A DNA stretch of 64,000 nucleotides from Kocuria rhizophila DC2201 (GTDB taxonomy: Bacteria; Actinomycetota; Actinomycetes; Actinomycetales; Micrococcaceae), in the NCBI RefSeq assembly GCF_000010285.1, contig NC_010617.1, positions 124,001 through 188,000 of the forward strand, read 5' to 3'. The notes beneath the pieces are model-generated. The model ran no database searches. It was not told the origin of the DNA and saw nothing but the letters and a program-made list of their open reading frames with translations. Position 1 is the first letter of the stretch, and each line of letters opens with the position of its first letter. Both the position numbers and the translations under genes were made by a program. Positions 40,688 through 50,383 of the stretch are shown in pieces.

Positions 40688-42781
40688 TCACAGCGTCTGC
40701 GCCTGGATCGCGGTGATGGCCACGGTGTTGACGATGTCGTCCACGGTGCAGCCGCGCGAGAGGTCGTTCACGGGCTTGCGCAGCCCCTGCAGCACGGGGC
40801 CCACGGCCACCGCACCCGCGGACTGCTGCACGGCCTTGTAGGTGTTGTTGCCGGTGTTCAGGTCCGGGAACACGAACACGGTGGCCTGCCCCGCCACGTG
40901 CGAGCCCGGGAGCTTGGACCTCGCGATCGAGGCGTCCACGGCGGCGTCGTACTGGATGGGGCCCTCCACCTCGAAGTCAGGGTCCGCGGCGCGCACAAGG
41001 TCGGTGGCGGCGCGCACGCGCTCCACGTCCTCGCCGGAGCCGGAGCCGCCGGTGGAGTAGGAGAGCATGGCCACGCGGGGGTCCACGCCGAACTCACGGG
41101 CGGTCTGCGCGGAGGCCAGGGCGATGTCCGCGAGCTGCTGCTCGTCCGGGTTGGGGTTCACTGCGCAGTCGCCGTAGACGAGCACGCGGTCCGCGAGCAG
41201 CATGAAGAACACCGAGGAGACGATGTTCACGCCCTCGCGGGTCTTCACGAACTCGAGCGCCGGGCGGATGGTGTTCGCGGTGGTGTGGGCGGCACCGGAG
41301 ACCATGCCGTCCACGTCCCCCATCTGGACCATCATGGTGCCGAAGTAGGAGCCGTCCATCATGCGCTCGAGCGCCTGGCCCTTGCTCACACCCTTGTGGG
41401 AGCGCAGCCGCACGTACTCGTCCGCGTACTTCTCGCGCAGGGCGTCGTCGTGCTGGAAGTCCACGAGGTCCAGGCCGTCGGCGTCGAAGTCGAGCTCGAT
41501 GCCCTCGGACTGCGCGAGCGAGCGGACCGTTTCGGGATCGCCCAGCACGGTGAGGTCGCAGAAGTTGCGGCGGTGGATGAGCTCCGCGGCGCGCAGGATG
41601 CGGGGGTCGTCCCCCTCGGGCAGCACGATCCGCTTGCGGTCCGCCCGCGCGGACTCCACGAGCTCGTGCAGGAACCGCAGCGGGGTGCGTCGCACGGGCC
41701 GCGGCAGGGTGAGCCGCCCCGAGAGCTCGTCGCTGTCCACGTGCTCCGCCCACGCACCGCGCGCGGCGGCGATCTTGCGGGAGTGCGCGCCGGCCAGGGT
41801 GCCGCGCGTGCCGGCCACCGCCTGCGCGGTGGTGAAGGTGTCCCGCTCGGTGGTCAGCACGGGGAAGGGGGCCGCGCCCAGCAGCGAGCCCACCGCGCCG
41901 GCGGGCCGGAAGCCCCCGGTCAGCAGCATCCCGGCGGGCACCGGCAGCGTGGGCGCCAACGACGACGCCAGGGTTGCCGAGACCACGTCCGTCCGGTCCC
42001 CGGGGGTGATCACCAGGTCCCCGTCCGCCATCTGGTCCAGGAAGTTCCCGGCGGTCATCGCGGCCACCTTCACGGCCTTGATGTCGCGGTCCAGGGACGC
42101 GGAGTTGAAGTCCGTGCCGTAGCCCTGGGCGTCCACGAGCTCGGCGACGGTGGGGTTGGAGATCGCGGGGATCTCCGGGATCACGTACGCGGGGAGGTTG
42201 TGGTTGCCGGGCTTGGCCTCCCGGCGGATCTGCTCCGCCTGCTCCGGGTCCGCGCGGTTGACGATCACGGCGTAGATGTCGCACCCGGCCTGGCGCAGCT
42301 CGGTGCGGGTCACGTCGATCGCGTTGAGCACGTCTTTCACGCGCCCGGACTCGTGGGCGCCGATCACCGCGGCCACGGAGCAGCCCATGTTGTTGGCCAG
42401 GCGGGCGTTGAGGTCGAACTCGGCGGTGACCGCGTTGTGGGCCAGCAGGTCGGTGCCGTCCACGACGATCACATCGCACTCCAGCGCCATCTCGGAGTAC
42501 ACGGCCATGGCGGCGGAGTCGAGGTCGTCGTGCTCACCGGAGGCGAGGATCTCACGGCAGCGCTCCAGAGACACCGCGCCCCGGCACCGGGAGTCCGGGA
42601 GGTCGAAGGTGCGCTTCATGAGCTGCAGCACCGAGTCCTCCTCGGGGGAGGTGCCGTCGAAGACCGGGCGGAAGAAGCCCAGGGCGTCCGTGCGCTTGAA
42701 CATGGTGTCCGTGAGCCCCAGTGCCACCAGCGTCTTTCCGCTCAGCGGCGTCATCGCGGAGATGTAGATGCCCTGCGTCAT
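40688..42781 (-). CDS. pta: Phosphate acetyltransferase, long form
   Basis: A 697-residue Pta. The N-terminal third is a P-loop-like BioD/DRTGG region (MTQGIYISAMTPLSGKTLVALGL), the middle a DRTGG-type domain, and the C-terminal third the catalytic PTA_PTB domain (RIVLPEGDDPRILRAAE, DGMVSGAAHTTANTIRPAL, ARSKLPGSHVAGQATVFVFPDLNTGN). It exchanges acetyl-CoA and acetyl phosphate. The ATG at 42781 has GAGGGAG upstream. With ackA it forms the acetate overflow and re-uptake pathway. Confidence 0.97.
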   Translation of the reverse strand: MTQGIYISAMTPLSGKTLVALGLTDTMFKRTDALGFFRPVFDGTSPEEDSVLQLMKRTFDLPDSRCRGAVSLERCREILASGEHDDLDSAAMAVYSEMALECDVIVVDGTDLLAHNAVTAEFDLNARLANNMGCSVAAVIGAHESGRVKDVLNAIDVTRTELRQAGCDIYAVIVNRADPEQAEQIRREAKPGNHNLPAYVIPEIPAISNPTVAELVDAQGYGTDFNSASLDRDIKAVKVAAMTAGNFLDQMADGDLVITPGDRTDVVSATLASSLAPTLPVPAGMLLTGGFRPAGAVGSLLGAAPFPVLTTERDTFTTAQAVAGTRGTLAGAHSRKIAAARGAWAEHVDSDELSGRLTLPRPVRRTPLRFLHELVESARADRKRIVLPEGDDPRILRAAELIHRRNFCDLTVLGDPETVRSLAQSEGIELDFDADGLDLVDFQHDDALREKYADEYVRLRSHKGVSKGQALERMMDGSYFGTMMVQMGDVDGMVSGAAHTTANTIRPALEFVKTREGVNIVSSVFFMLLADRVLVYGDCAVNPNPDEQQLADIALASAQTAREFGVDPRVAMLSYSTGGSGSGEDVERVRAATDLVRAADPDFEVEGPIQYDAAVDASIARSKLPGSHVAGQATVFVFPDLNTGNNTYKAVQQSAGAVAVGPVLQGLRKPVNDLSRGCTVDDIVNTVAITAIQAQTL

Positions 42782-42890
42782 GGAACGTGCTCCCTCGGTA
42801 GCGTCCGGCTGTGCCTCCAAGTCTATGGACTCCCCACGCGGCCGGGGGTGAGGGGTAACGCACACCGGGGATCGGTGCCACACTGGTCAC

Positions 42891-43304
42891 ATGCTGGTCG
42901 CCTTCTCCGTCTCCCCCAGCGGTGGGGACAATCCCGATGCCTCCGTCCACGACGCCGTGGCCGCCGCCGTTCACGTGGTGCGCGAGTCCGGGCTGCCCAA
43001 CCGCACCGACTCCATGTTCACCACCATCGAGGGTGAGTGGGACGAGTGCATGGCCGTGGTCAAGGAGGCCACCGCCGCGGTCGCCGAGTACGGGCCGCGC
43101 GTGTCCCTGGTGCTCAAGGCAGACATCCGCCCGGGCCACACCGGTGAGCTGACGGGCAAGCTGGAGCGCCTGGAGTCCGCGCTGTCCCACCACGAGCTGG
43201 GCCGTTCGCAGGAGCGCCGCGGCATCACCTCGGGCACCGCCGGCTCGAATGGCACCGCTGGCCCGGAGGGCACCGCGAGCTCCGACGCCGTCGGTCGGAC
43301 GTGA
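42891..43304 (+). CDS. MTH1187-family thiamine-binding protein (DUF77)
   Basis: A 137-residue protein whose first 95 residues are the ferredoxin-like MTH1187/YkoF-type fold: MLVAFSVSPSGGDNPDASVHDAVA, then SGLPNRTDSMFTTIEGEWDECMAVVKEA and RVSLVLKADIRPG. Homologues bind thiamine or its precursors. The last 40 residues are a Gly/Thr/Ser-rich tail (SGTAGSNGTAGPEGTASS) not expected in the family. It is divergent from pta and followed 16 bases on by the spermidine-synthase-like gene. Confidence 0.85.
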   Translation: MLVAFSVSPSGGDNPDASVHDAVAAAVHVVRESGLPNRTDSMFTTIEGEWDECMAVVKEATAAVAEYGPRVSLVLKADIRPGHTGELTGKLERLESALSHHELGRSQERRGITSGTAGSNGTAGPEGTASSDAVGRT

Positions 43305-43320
43305 CGGCCCCGCGCACCTC

Positions 43321-44250
43321 GTGAGCAGGAAGAGCAAGAACGCCAAACGGGCCGGTCGCGCGGAAACCGGCGCCGCGGCGTCGTCGGACGCACCGGGGCT
43401 CGTGGCGCGCACCTGGGTCACGGACACCGGGACCGTGGAGCTGCAGCAGGACACGTACGTGCCCGGCGCGTGGGTGCTGCGGGTGAACGGGGTGCCGTCC
43501 TCGCACATCGTCCCAGACCGTCCGGACCAGCTGGAGTTCGAGTACATGCGCTGGTTCTCCACGGTGCTCGAGGACCACGTGTCCTCGCACCTGGATCCCA
43601 CCGTGCTGCGCGTGCTGCACCTCGGTGGCGGTGCGTGCTCGGTGGCCCGCTACCTCGCGTGGCGCTACCCGCAGTCGCGCCAGGTGGTCGTGGAGCTCGA
43701 CGCCGCCCTGGCCACCCTGGTGCGCGAGTGGCTGGACCTGCCCCGGGCACCGCTGCTGCGGATCCGCCCGGGGGAGGCGCGGGCGGTCACGGAGTCGCTC
43801 AGCGAGGCCTCGCGGGACATCGTGATCCGGGACGTCTTCGCCGGGGAGCAGACCCCGGGCCACCTGCGCACGCTCGAGTTCGCGCACCACGTGGACCGCG
43901 TGCTCGCGCCGGACGGGCTGTACCTGCTGAACGTGGGGGACACCCGCAACCTCAAGGGCACCCGGGCGGAGATCGCGGCGCTGCTGGAGGTCTTCGAGCA
44001 CGTGGCCGCGGTCGCGGATGCCCCCATGCTCAAGGGCCGCCGCTACGGCAACGTGGTGCTCGCCGCCTCGCACGCACCCCTGCCCGCGGCCGGTTCCGCC
44101 GACGCCGCCGCGCTGGGCCGCGAGCTGCTCGGCGGCTCCCTGCCGGCCCAGTACAAGGACACCGCGTGGTGCCGCGAGCTCGCGGCGGACACTCGCCCGT
44201 GGCTCGACAAGCCTGCGGACCCGGTCCCCGAGGGGCCGGACGCGGCCTGA
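43321..44250 (+). CDS. Spermidine-synthase-like methyltransferase-fold protein
   Basis: A 309-residue Rossmann-fold protein. VLRVLHLGGGACSVARYLAWRYP is the nucleotide-binding loop, QVVVELDAALATLVREWL follows with the acidic residue at the strand end, and IVIRDVFAGEQTPGHLRT is the region of the catalytic Asp. It belongs to the actinobacterial fused/spermidine synthase-like group, whose members usually have no proven polyamine activity. The GTG at 43321 (SRKSKNAKRAGRAE) is chosen; the basic tail and an AASSD stretch carry the GGCGTCGTC motif. Probably co-transcribed with the MTH1187 gene. Confidence 0.82.
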   Translation: MSRKSKNAKRAGRAETGAAASSDAPGLVARTWVTDTGTVELQQDTYVPGAWVLRVNGVPSSHIVPDRPDQLEFEYMRWFSTVLEDHVSSHLDPTVLRVLHLGGGACSVARYLAWRYPQSRQVVVELDAALATLVREWLDLPRAPLLRIRPGEARAVTESLSEASRDIVIRDVFAGEQTPGHLRTLEFAHHVDRVLAPDGLYLLNVGDTRNLKGTRAEIAALLEVFEHVAAVADAPMLKGRRYGNVVLAASHAPLPAAGSADAAALGRELLGGSLPAQYKDTAWCRELAADTRPWLDKPADPVPEGPDAA

Positions 44251-44336
44251 CGGTCAGCCACGACGAACGCCGCCCGCGCCTCACGGGAACGGGCCCGTGG
44301 GAGGCGGCGTGCGGCGTCGTCGTCAGGAAAGCTGGA

Positions 44337-45797
44337 TCAGCCCGCCCAGCCGTGGATCACGCCGATGCCGAAGAACGCCACGAACGCCAGGGCCACCACG
44401 TACATGAGCGGGTGGACGTCCTTGGCGCGGCCCTGCACCAGGCGGATGAACACGTAGGAGACGAAGCCCGCGCCGATGCCGTTGGCGATCGAGTAGGTGA
44501 ACGGCATCACGGCGAAGGTGAGGAACGCGGGGATGGCCACGCCCCAGTCGGTCCAGTCGATGTTGACCACGTTGCGGGCCATCAGGAAGCCCACCACCAC
44601 CATGGCCGGGGCCACGGCCTCGAAGGGGACCACGTTGACCAGCGGGGTGAGGAACATGGCGGCGAGGAACAGCACGCCGGTGACCACGTTGGCCAGGCCC
44701 GTGCGGGCGCCGTCCGCGATGCCCGTGGAGGACTCCACGAAGATCTGGTTGGAGGACACGGAACCCGTGCCGCCGGCCACCGCACCGAGGGCGTCCACGA
44801 GCAGCACGCGGTCCACGTTCTCGATCTGACCGTTCGCGTCCTCGAGCCCGGCCTGGCGGGAGAGCCCCACCATGGTGCCCATGGCGTCGAAGAAGATGGA
44901 CAGCAGGATGGTGAAGATCAGCAGCGCGCACGCGATCCCGCCGAGCTGCGTGAAGGCGTCGATGGGGGCGGCGGAGCCCAGCAGGGAGAGGTCCGGCACC
45001 GCGAAGAGACCCTCGGGGGCGGAGGGCACCACCAGGGACCAGCCGTGGGGGTTCTCCACGGAGGAGCCGGACGGGGAGACCGCCTCCAGCACGTGGGCCA
45101 GCACGGTGGTGAGCACCACCGAGATCAGGATGCCGCCCTTGACGTCCCGCACCAGCAGCGCCACCGTCAGCAGCAGACCCACGGCGAACGTGAGGGTGGG
45201 CCAGCCGAACAGCTCGCCCCCCACGCCCAGCTGCACGGGCACGGTGGTGTGGGCGGCGTCCGGGATGCGCCGCACGAACCCGGCGTTCACGAAGCCGATC
45301 AGGGCGATGAACAGACCGATGCCCACCACGATCGCGGCCTTGAGGGAGTCCGGCACCGCGTTGAACACGGCGGTGCGGAAGCCCGTGAGCACCAGCACCA
45401 CCATGATCACGCCGGCCCAGATCACCAGCCCCATCACCTGCGGCCAGGTGAGACCGGGGTTCGTGGCGATCGTGACGGCCAGGAACGCGTTCACGCCCAG
45501 CCCCGTGGCCACACCGAACGGGGCCTTGGCCCACGCGCCCATGAGGATGGTCAGCACACCGGCCACCAGGGCGGTCATGGCCGCCACGCGGTCACCGCCG
45601 AGCGTGTTCCCGGCGCCGTCCGGGCCGTAGCCGAGCACCAGCGGGTTGAGCACCACGATGTAGCTCATGGCGATGAACGTGGCCACGCCACCGCGGACCT
45701 CCCGGCCCACGGTGGAACCACGCCGGGTGATGGAGAAGAAGCGGTCCAGCCCGCCTCGGGGCTCGCTGCGCTGGGCGGGCGGGGTGGATGACGACAT
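44337..45797 (-). CDS. NCS2-family purine permease, AzgA/GhxP type
   Basis: A 486-residue permease for adenine, guanine or hypoxanthine. It opens LDRFFSITRRGSTVGREVRGGVATFIAMSYIVVLNP, a strong signature of the AzgA-like subfamily, and has SVSSNQIFVESSTGIADGARTGLANVV in the C-terminal half, the substrate-site region. The ATG at 45797 has GAGGATC upstream, like the other NCS2 gene in this window. A possible -10 (TAGTAT on this strand) lies at 45868-45863 within the small palindrome GTAG-AAATA-CTAC. Confidence 0.9.
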   Translation of the reverse strand: MSSSTPPAQRSEPRGGLDRFFSITRRGSTVGREVRGGVATFIAMSYIVVLNPLVLGYGPDGAGNTLGGDRVAAMTALVAGVLTILMGAWAKAPFGVATGLGVNAFLAVTIATNPGLTWPQVMGLVIWAGVIMVVLVLTGFRTAVFNAVPDSLKAAIVVGIGLFIALIGFVNAGFVRRIPDAAHTTVPVQLGVGGELFGWPTLTFAVGLLLTVALLVRDVKGGILISVVLTTVLAHVLEAVSPSGSSVENPHGWSLVVPSAPEGLFAVPDLSLLGSAAPIDAFTQLGGIACALLIFTILLSIFFDAMGTMVGLSRQAGLEDANGQIENVDRVLLVDALGAVAGGTGSVSSNQIFVESSTGIADGARTGLANVVTGVLFLAAMFLTPLVNVVPFEAVAPAMVVVGFLMARNVVNIDWTDWGVAIPAFLTFAVMPFTYSIANGIGAGFVSYVFIRLVQGRAKDVHPLMYVVALAFVAFFGIGVIHGWAG

Positions 45798-45856
45798 GGG
45801 GATCCTCACGGGTGGGCGCGTTCGGGCGCCGAACGGGACGGGTGGGGGATGTTTGT

Positions 45857-45869
45857 GTAGAAATACTAC
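45857..45869. promoter_or_regulatory. Small palindrome containing a candidate -10 for the purine permease
   Basis: GTAG-AAATA-CTAC; on the minus strand it contains TAGTAT. It is the only AT-rich patch in the 255-base gap to 46052, which also holds TACCGT (45989-45994), a possible -10 for the reductase gene. Confidence 0.4.
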
Positions 45870-46052
45870 GCCGACGCCGCCCGCTCACCGCGGCACCGCG
45901 CGCACCTGCGCGGCCGGTCCCGCGGGGTGGGGTGCGCGGTGCCCGCGCGGGCGCCCCGCGTGGTTAGGCAAGACTGACCCGCGTTCACTACCGTTGATCC
46001 CAGTCCCTGCCAGCACGCGGGATCCGTGTGCGCGTCGAAAGGAATCACCACC

Positions 46053-47465
46053 GTGACAACCCCCAACTCCCGCCCGCTCCGCGTGGCCGTGATCGGTGCA
46101 GGCCCCGCCGGCATCTACGCCGCGGACATGATCACCAAGACCGAGGCGGTCCGCGAGGGTGAGCTCGAGGTCAGCGTGGACCTGTTCGACCGCTACCCCA
46201 CCCCGTTCGGGCTCATCCGCTACGGCGTGGCCCCGGACCACCCGCGCATCAAGGGGATCATCACGGCGCTGCGCTCCATCCTGGGCCGCGGGGACATCCG
46301 GTTCTTCGGCAACGTGGAGTACGGCCGGGACATCACCCTGGGGGAGTTCCTCACCCACTACGACGCCGTGATCTTCGCGACCGGCGCCGTCAACGACGCC
46401 CCCCTGGACATCCCCGGCGCGGACCTGGACGGTTCCTACGGTGCGGCGCGCTTCGTGGCGTGGTACGACGGCCACCCCGACTACCCCCGCACGTGGCCGC
46501 TGACCGCGAAGGAGATCGCGGTGATCGGCAACGGCAACGTGGCGCTGGACGTGGCGCGGGTGCTGTCCAAGCACGCGGAGGACATGCTGGTCACGGAGAT
46601 CCCGGGCAACGTGTACCAGGGGCTGCGGGAGTCCCCGGTCACGGACGTGCACATCTTCGGGCGTCGCGGCCCCGCCCAGATCAAGTTCACCCCGCTGGAG
46701 CTGCGCGAGCTGGCCAAGTCCCGGGACGTGGACATCGTGGTCTACGACGAGGACTTCCAGTTCGACGAGGCCTCCGAGAAGGCCATGGTGGAGAACAACC
46801 AGACCAAGGTCATGATGAAGACGCTGCAGAAGTGGCGTGAGGACGAGACCCCCAAGACCGCGTCCCGCCGGCTGCACCTGCACTTCCTGCAGACCCCGGA
46901 CGAGATCCTCGGGGACGAGGACGGCAAGGTCCGCGCCATCCGCATGGAGCGCACGCGCCTCAACGGGGACGCCTCCGTCACGGGCACGGGCGAGTACACC
47001 GAGTACCCCGTGCAGGCCGTCTACCACGCGATCGGCTACCTGGGCTCGCCCCTGCCGGAGCTGCCGTTCGACCCCGAGCGCGGCGTGATCCTCAACGAGG
47101 AGGGCCGCGTGGTCGAGGCGGACGGCACCCCGGTCCCCGGCGTCTACGCCACGGGCTGGATCAAGCGCGGGCCCGTGGGCCTGATCGGGGCCACCAAGTC
47201 CGACGCCCTGGAGACCGTCACCCACCTGGTCGAGGACCGTGCCTCGCTCGCGGACCCGGACCGGCCGGAGCCGCAGGCCGTCGTGGAGCTGCTCGAGGAC
47301 AAGGGCGTGCAGTACACCACGTGGGACGGCTGGCTCGCCCTGGACGAGTACGAGCAGAGCCTGGGCCAGTCCTCCCACGACGCCGAGGGCAACCCGCGCG
47401 AGCGCGTCAAGGTGGTGGAGCGGGACGAGATGATCTCGGTCTCCCGCGGAGCTGTCCAGCAGTAG
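46053..47465 (+). CDS. Ferredoxin/adrenodoxin-type NADP+ reductase (FprA-like)
   Basis: A 470-residue FAD flavoprotein of the adrenodoxin reductase group. FAD loop VAVIGAGPAGIYAADMI, then YGVAPDHPRIKGI, the NADP-binding VIGNGNVALDVARVL and the C-terminal YATGWIKRGPVGLIGATKSDA, all typical of FprA of actinobacteria. It passes electrons from NADPH to ferredoxin for P450s or biosynthetic enzymes. The GTG at 46053 with AAAGGA upstream is used in preference to a GTG at 46026. Confidence 0.93.
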   Translation: MTTPNSRPLRVAVIGAGPAGIYAADMITKTEAVREGELEVSVDLFDRYPTPFGLIRYGVAPDHPRIKGIITALRSILGRGDIRFFGNVEYGRDITLGEFLTHYDAVIFATGAVNDAPLDIPGADLDGSYGAARFVAWYDGHPDYPRTWPLTAKEIAVIGNGNVALDVARVLSKHAEDMLVTEIPGNVYQGLRESPVTDVHIFGRRGPAQIKFTPLELRELAKSRDVDIVVYDEDFQFDEASEKAMVENNQTKVMMKTLQKWREDETPKTASRRLHLHFLQTPDEILGDEDGKVRAIRMERTRLNGDASVTGTGEYTEYPVQAVYHAIGYLGSPLPELPFDPERGVILNEEGRVVEADGTPVPGVYATGWIKRGPVGLIGATKSDALETVTHLVEDRASLADPDRPEPQAVVELLEDKGVQYTTWDGWLALDEYEQSLGQSSHDAEGNPRERVKVVERDEMISVSRGAVQQ

Positions 47466-47630
47466 CGCCCATCAGGTCGTCCTCCCCTCCCCTGCACGCC
47501 CTTGGGCCGCCGCCTGCCCAGGCGCGCAGTGGGATCGGGTTGTGTGTCCTTGAGTGACGTGACGCATAGGCCTCAGCTCCGTCAGCCGTAGCGTGGCCTG
47601 GACCGGACAGCTACGACAGGAGTGTTTCCC

Positions 47631-48725
47631 ATGTCCCCGATTTCCCTCCACTGGTTCCTCCCCACCGCGTCGGATTCCCGCGGCATTGTGGGCGGAGGCC
47701 ACGGGGCGAGCATTCAGGCCACACAGACCCTGCGTGGACCGCGTCTGCCCTATTTGGTGCAGGTGGCGCAGGCGGCGGAATACAACGGTTTCGAATCCGT
47801 GCTCTCGCCCACGGGCCTGTGGTGCCAGGACGCCTGGTTGACCACGGCCGCCATCTCCCAGCACACGGAAAGACTCAAGTTCCTCGTCGCGTTGCGTCCC
47901 GGAGCCATGTCCCCCACCCTGGCGGCCCAGATGGCGGCCACGTACCAGGACCTCACGGGGGGACGGCTCAACGTCAACGTGGTGGCCGGCGGGGAGTCCA
48001 CCGAGCAGCGCGCCTTCGGAGACTTCTTGGACAAAGACGGTCGCTACGCTCGGACCGGAGAGTTCCTGGACATCGTGTCCCGCCTGTGGGATCACGAGTC
48101 ACCCTTCGACTACCGAGGTGAGCACCTCGCCGTGGAGCAGGCCAGGCTGGACTTCCCGCCTGCGCCCCGTCCGCAGGTGTACTTCGGGGGTTCCTCCGCA
48201 GCTGCGGCCACCGTGGCTGCGGAGCACGCGGATGTCTTCCTCACGTGGGGTGAACCACCGCAACAGGCAAAGGAGAAGATCGACCGGATCCGTGAACTCG
48301 CGAGGGCACGCGGACGCAGCGTGCGCTTTGGCATCCGTCTGCACACCATTTCGCGGGAGACGTCGGCTCAGGCATGGGCGGTGGCCGAGGGCATGCTCGC
48401 GGGCGTGGACGAACGGATGATCCAGGAGCAGCAGGAAGCGCTGCGCCGTTCAGAGTCCGAGGGGCAGCGCCGGATGCTGGATCTGCACGGTGGTTCCGCA
48501 ACCAAGTTGCAGGTCCACCCCGGCCTGTGGGCAGGAGTGGGCCTACTGCGTGGTGGAGCGGGGACGGCCATGGTGGGGTCCCACCGGGAGGTGGCCGACC
48601 TCATCGCGGAGTATGTCGCCGCGGGCATCGACGAGTTCGTGCTCTCCGGGTACCCGTGCCTCGAGGAGGCCTACTGGTTCGGCGAGGGCGTCCGTCCGCT
48701 CCTCCAAGCCGACGGTCTGCTCTGA
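47631..48725 (+). CDS. LLM-class FMNH2-dependent monooxygenase, SsuD-like (alkanesulfonate type)
   Basis: A 364-residue luciferase-like monooxygenase beginning MSPISLHWFLPTASDSRGIVGG. The phrase FLVALRPGAMSPTLAAQMAAT and the segment GGRLNVNVVAGGES are hallmarks of alkanesulfonate monooxygenase SsuD. It would release sulfite from sulfonates using FMNH2. AGGAG precedes the ATG at 47631. No ssuABC transporter or flavin reductase is adjacent, so its flavin source is not evident. Base composition in the first 100 codons is slightly below that of its neighbours. Confidence 0.85.
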   Translation: MSPISLHWFLPTASDSRGIVGGGHGASIQATQTLRGPRLPYLVQVAQAAEYNGFESVLSPTGLWCQDAWLTTAAISQHTERLKFLVALRPGAMSPTLAAQMAATYQDLTGGRLNVNVVAGGESTEQRAFGDFLDKDGRYARTGEFLDIVSRLWDHESPFDYRGEHLAVEQARLDFPPAPRPQVYFGGSSAAAATVAAEHADVFLTWGEPPQQAKEKIDRIRELARARGRSVRFGIRLHTISRETSAQAWAVAEGMLAGVDERMIQEQQEALRRSESEGQRRMLDLHGGSATKLQVHPGLWAGVGLLRGGAGTAMVGSHREVADLIAEYVAAGIDEFVLSGYPCLEEAYWFGEGVRPLLQADGLL

Positions 48726-48763
48726 GCAGTGCGAGCTCCGCGCAGGGGCGGAACGTGCGGGCG

Positions 48764-50128
48764 TTAGAGTCCCAGCAACCTTCGGAGGTGGGGGTTGAGC
48801 AGCGTGCCCTGGGGGTCCATGGCGGCGCGCAGGGTGAGGAACTCGTCCCACTGTGTGTAGAGCGGTGCGAGGTCCTCGGCGGTGCGGGTGTGCAGCGTGC
48901 CCCAGTGGGGGCGGCCGCCGTGCTCCACCAGGATCTGCTCCGCGGCGGTGAGGAAGGACTGGCTGGGGCGCCGGCCGTACTGGCGCAGGTTGATCCACCC
49001 CGTGTAGCGGCCCCCGGCGGGGGAGAGGTGGCCCTGGTCCGGCGGTGAGCAGCGCACGGTCATGGGGAACGCGAGGTCGTAGACGTGAGCGTCCACCAGG
49101 GTGCGCAGCTCGCGCACCGCGGAAGCGGTGGCCTCGAGCGGCAGGGCGTACTCGGCGGCCACGTAGCGCACCGGACGGGCCACCGTGAACACGCGGTAGG
49201 ACACGTCCGTGTAGCGCCGGGAGCTCTCCGCGAGGGACTCGATCCGGTTGAGCCCGTTCACGGCCCGCGGGATCAGGTTCCCCACGCGGCCCAGCCCGGC
49301 GGTCAGGGAGGTGCGCAGAACGGCGTCGTCCGCGCGGCGCAGCGCCCGGGAGATCGGTGAGGCGGGGCGCGTGTAGGTGTCCGGGAGGCGGTGCAGCCGG
49401 CTCAGGATGCGGGTGTGGGCCATGGTGGTGCCCGGCATCCAGGAGAACTCGAAGTGGTCCGCGGCAGACATCCGCTCCTGCAGGGTGTCCAGCAGGGAAC
49501 CGATCGGCTCGCGGAACTCGGCGCAGTGCAACCGGAACGCGTTGACGCACTGGAACGTCACGGACACCACCACGCCCAGCACGCCCAGGTTCACCCGGGC
49601 GGCGTCGAACAGCTCGGGGCGGTGGGTCTCGGAGCAGGAGATCAGCTCGCCCTCGGGGGTCGCGAGGCTCAGCCCGATCACCTGACCGCCCAGCGAGGGC
49701 TGGCCCAGGCCCGTGCCGTGGGTGCCCGTGGCGAGCGCCCCGCCCACGCTCATGTGTGAGGAGTCGGGGAGGTTGGCCAGCGCCAGGCCGTGCTGCTCCA
49801 GGACCAGGTTCAGCTCCTGCAGCGTGGTCCCGGCGAACACCGTGACCCTCTGGTGGTCCTCGTCCACGGACACGAGACCCTTGAGCGCCGAGGTGTCCAG
49901 CAGCACACCCCCGGTGGGGACCAGTGGGGAGCAGCTGCGCCCCGATCCTGCGGGCCGGACCGCCGTTCCCGCGGCGCGCGCCTCACGCAGCACGTCCAGG
50001 ACCTGGTCCGAGGTCGTCGGGCGCACCGTCGCGGCGGGATCGGCGCTCTGGTTCCCACCCCACGAACGCCACGCACCGCCCCTGACCTGGGCCGTCATGC
50101 GCGGCTCCGATGCTCCGCGTGTGCTCAC
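48764..50128 (-). CDS. FAD-linked lactone oxidase (L-gulono/D-arabinono-1,4-lactone oxidase family)
   Basis: A 454-residue VAO-type flavoprotein. The FAD-binding PP-loop region is AVRPAGSGRSCSPLVPTGGVLLDT, with SVGGALATGTHGTGLGQPSLG for the phosphate site; the C-terminal ALO domain ends DPQGTLLNPHLRRLLGL. It likely oxidises a sugar lactone or alditol. The GTG at 50128 has a strong GGAGGTGA upstream. The motif GGCGTCGTC occurs inside it at about 49322. Confidence 0.87.
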   Translation of the reverse strand: MSTRGASEPRMTAQVRGGAWRSWGGNQSADPAATVRPTTSDQVLDVLREARAAGTAVRPAGSGRSCSPLVPTGGVLLDTSALKGLVSVDEDHQRVTVFAGTTLQELNLVLEQHGLALANLPDSSHMSVGGALATGTHGTGLGQPSLGGQVIGLSLATPEGELISCSETHRPELFDAARVNLGVLGVVVSVTFQCVNAFRLHCAEFREPIGSLLDTLQERMSAADHFEFSWMPGTTMAHTRILSRLHRLPDTYTRPASPISRALRRADDAVLRTSLTAGLGRVGNLIPRAVNGLNRIESLAESSRRYTDVSYRVFTVARPVRYVAAEYALPLEATASAVRELRTLVDAHVYDLAFPMTVRCSPPDQGHLSPAGGRYTGWINLRQYGRRPSQSFLTAAEQILVEHGGRPHWGTLHTRTAEDLAPLYTQWDEFLTLRAAMDPQGTLLNPHLRRLLGL

Positions 50129-50383
50129 GGCTCACCTCCGTTCCCGGGGACCGTGCGATCCCCTCGATCCTCGTCCGTCCGGCGTCGCCCACGGGCGCTG
50201 CCGGTCCCCCGCGGGGTGGTGTCCGTGCGGGCCGCGGCCCCTCGGGGACCCTCGGTGCGGGAGCGCTGTGCCCCGCGGCGTCGTCGCCCGGTGCGGACCC
50301 TCCCATCATGTCACCGCGCCCGCCCCGGGAGGGACCCCGGGGCTAGGCTGGACGCAGGAACCGTGACCCGGGGAGGGATCAGC

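Noticed and set aside
39291-43036. Long plus-strand open frames opposite ackA and pta
   Set aside because: Both strands stay open because of GC-rich third positions; ackA and pta on the minus strand are certain.
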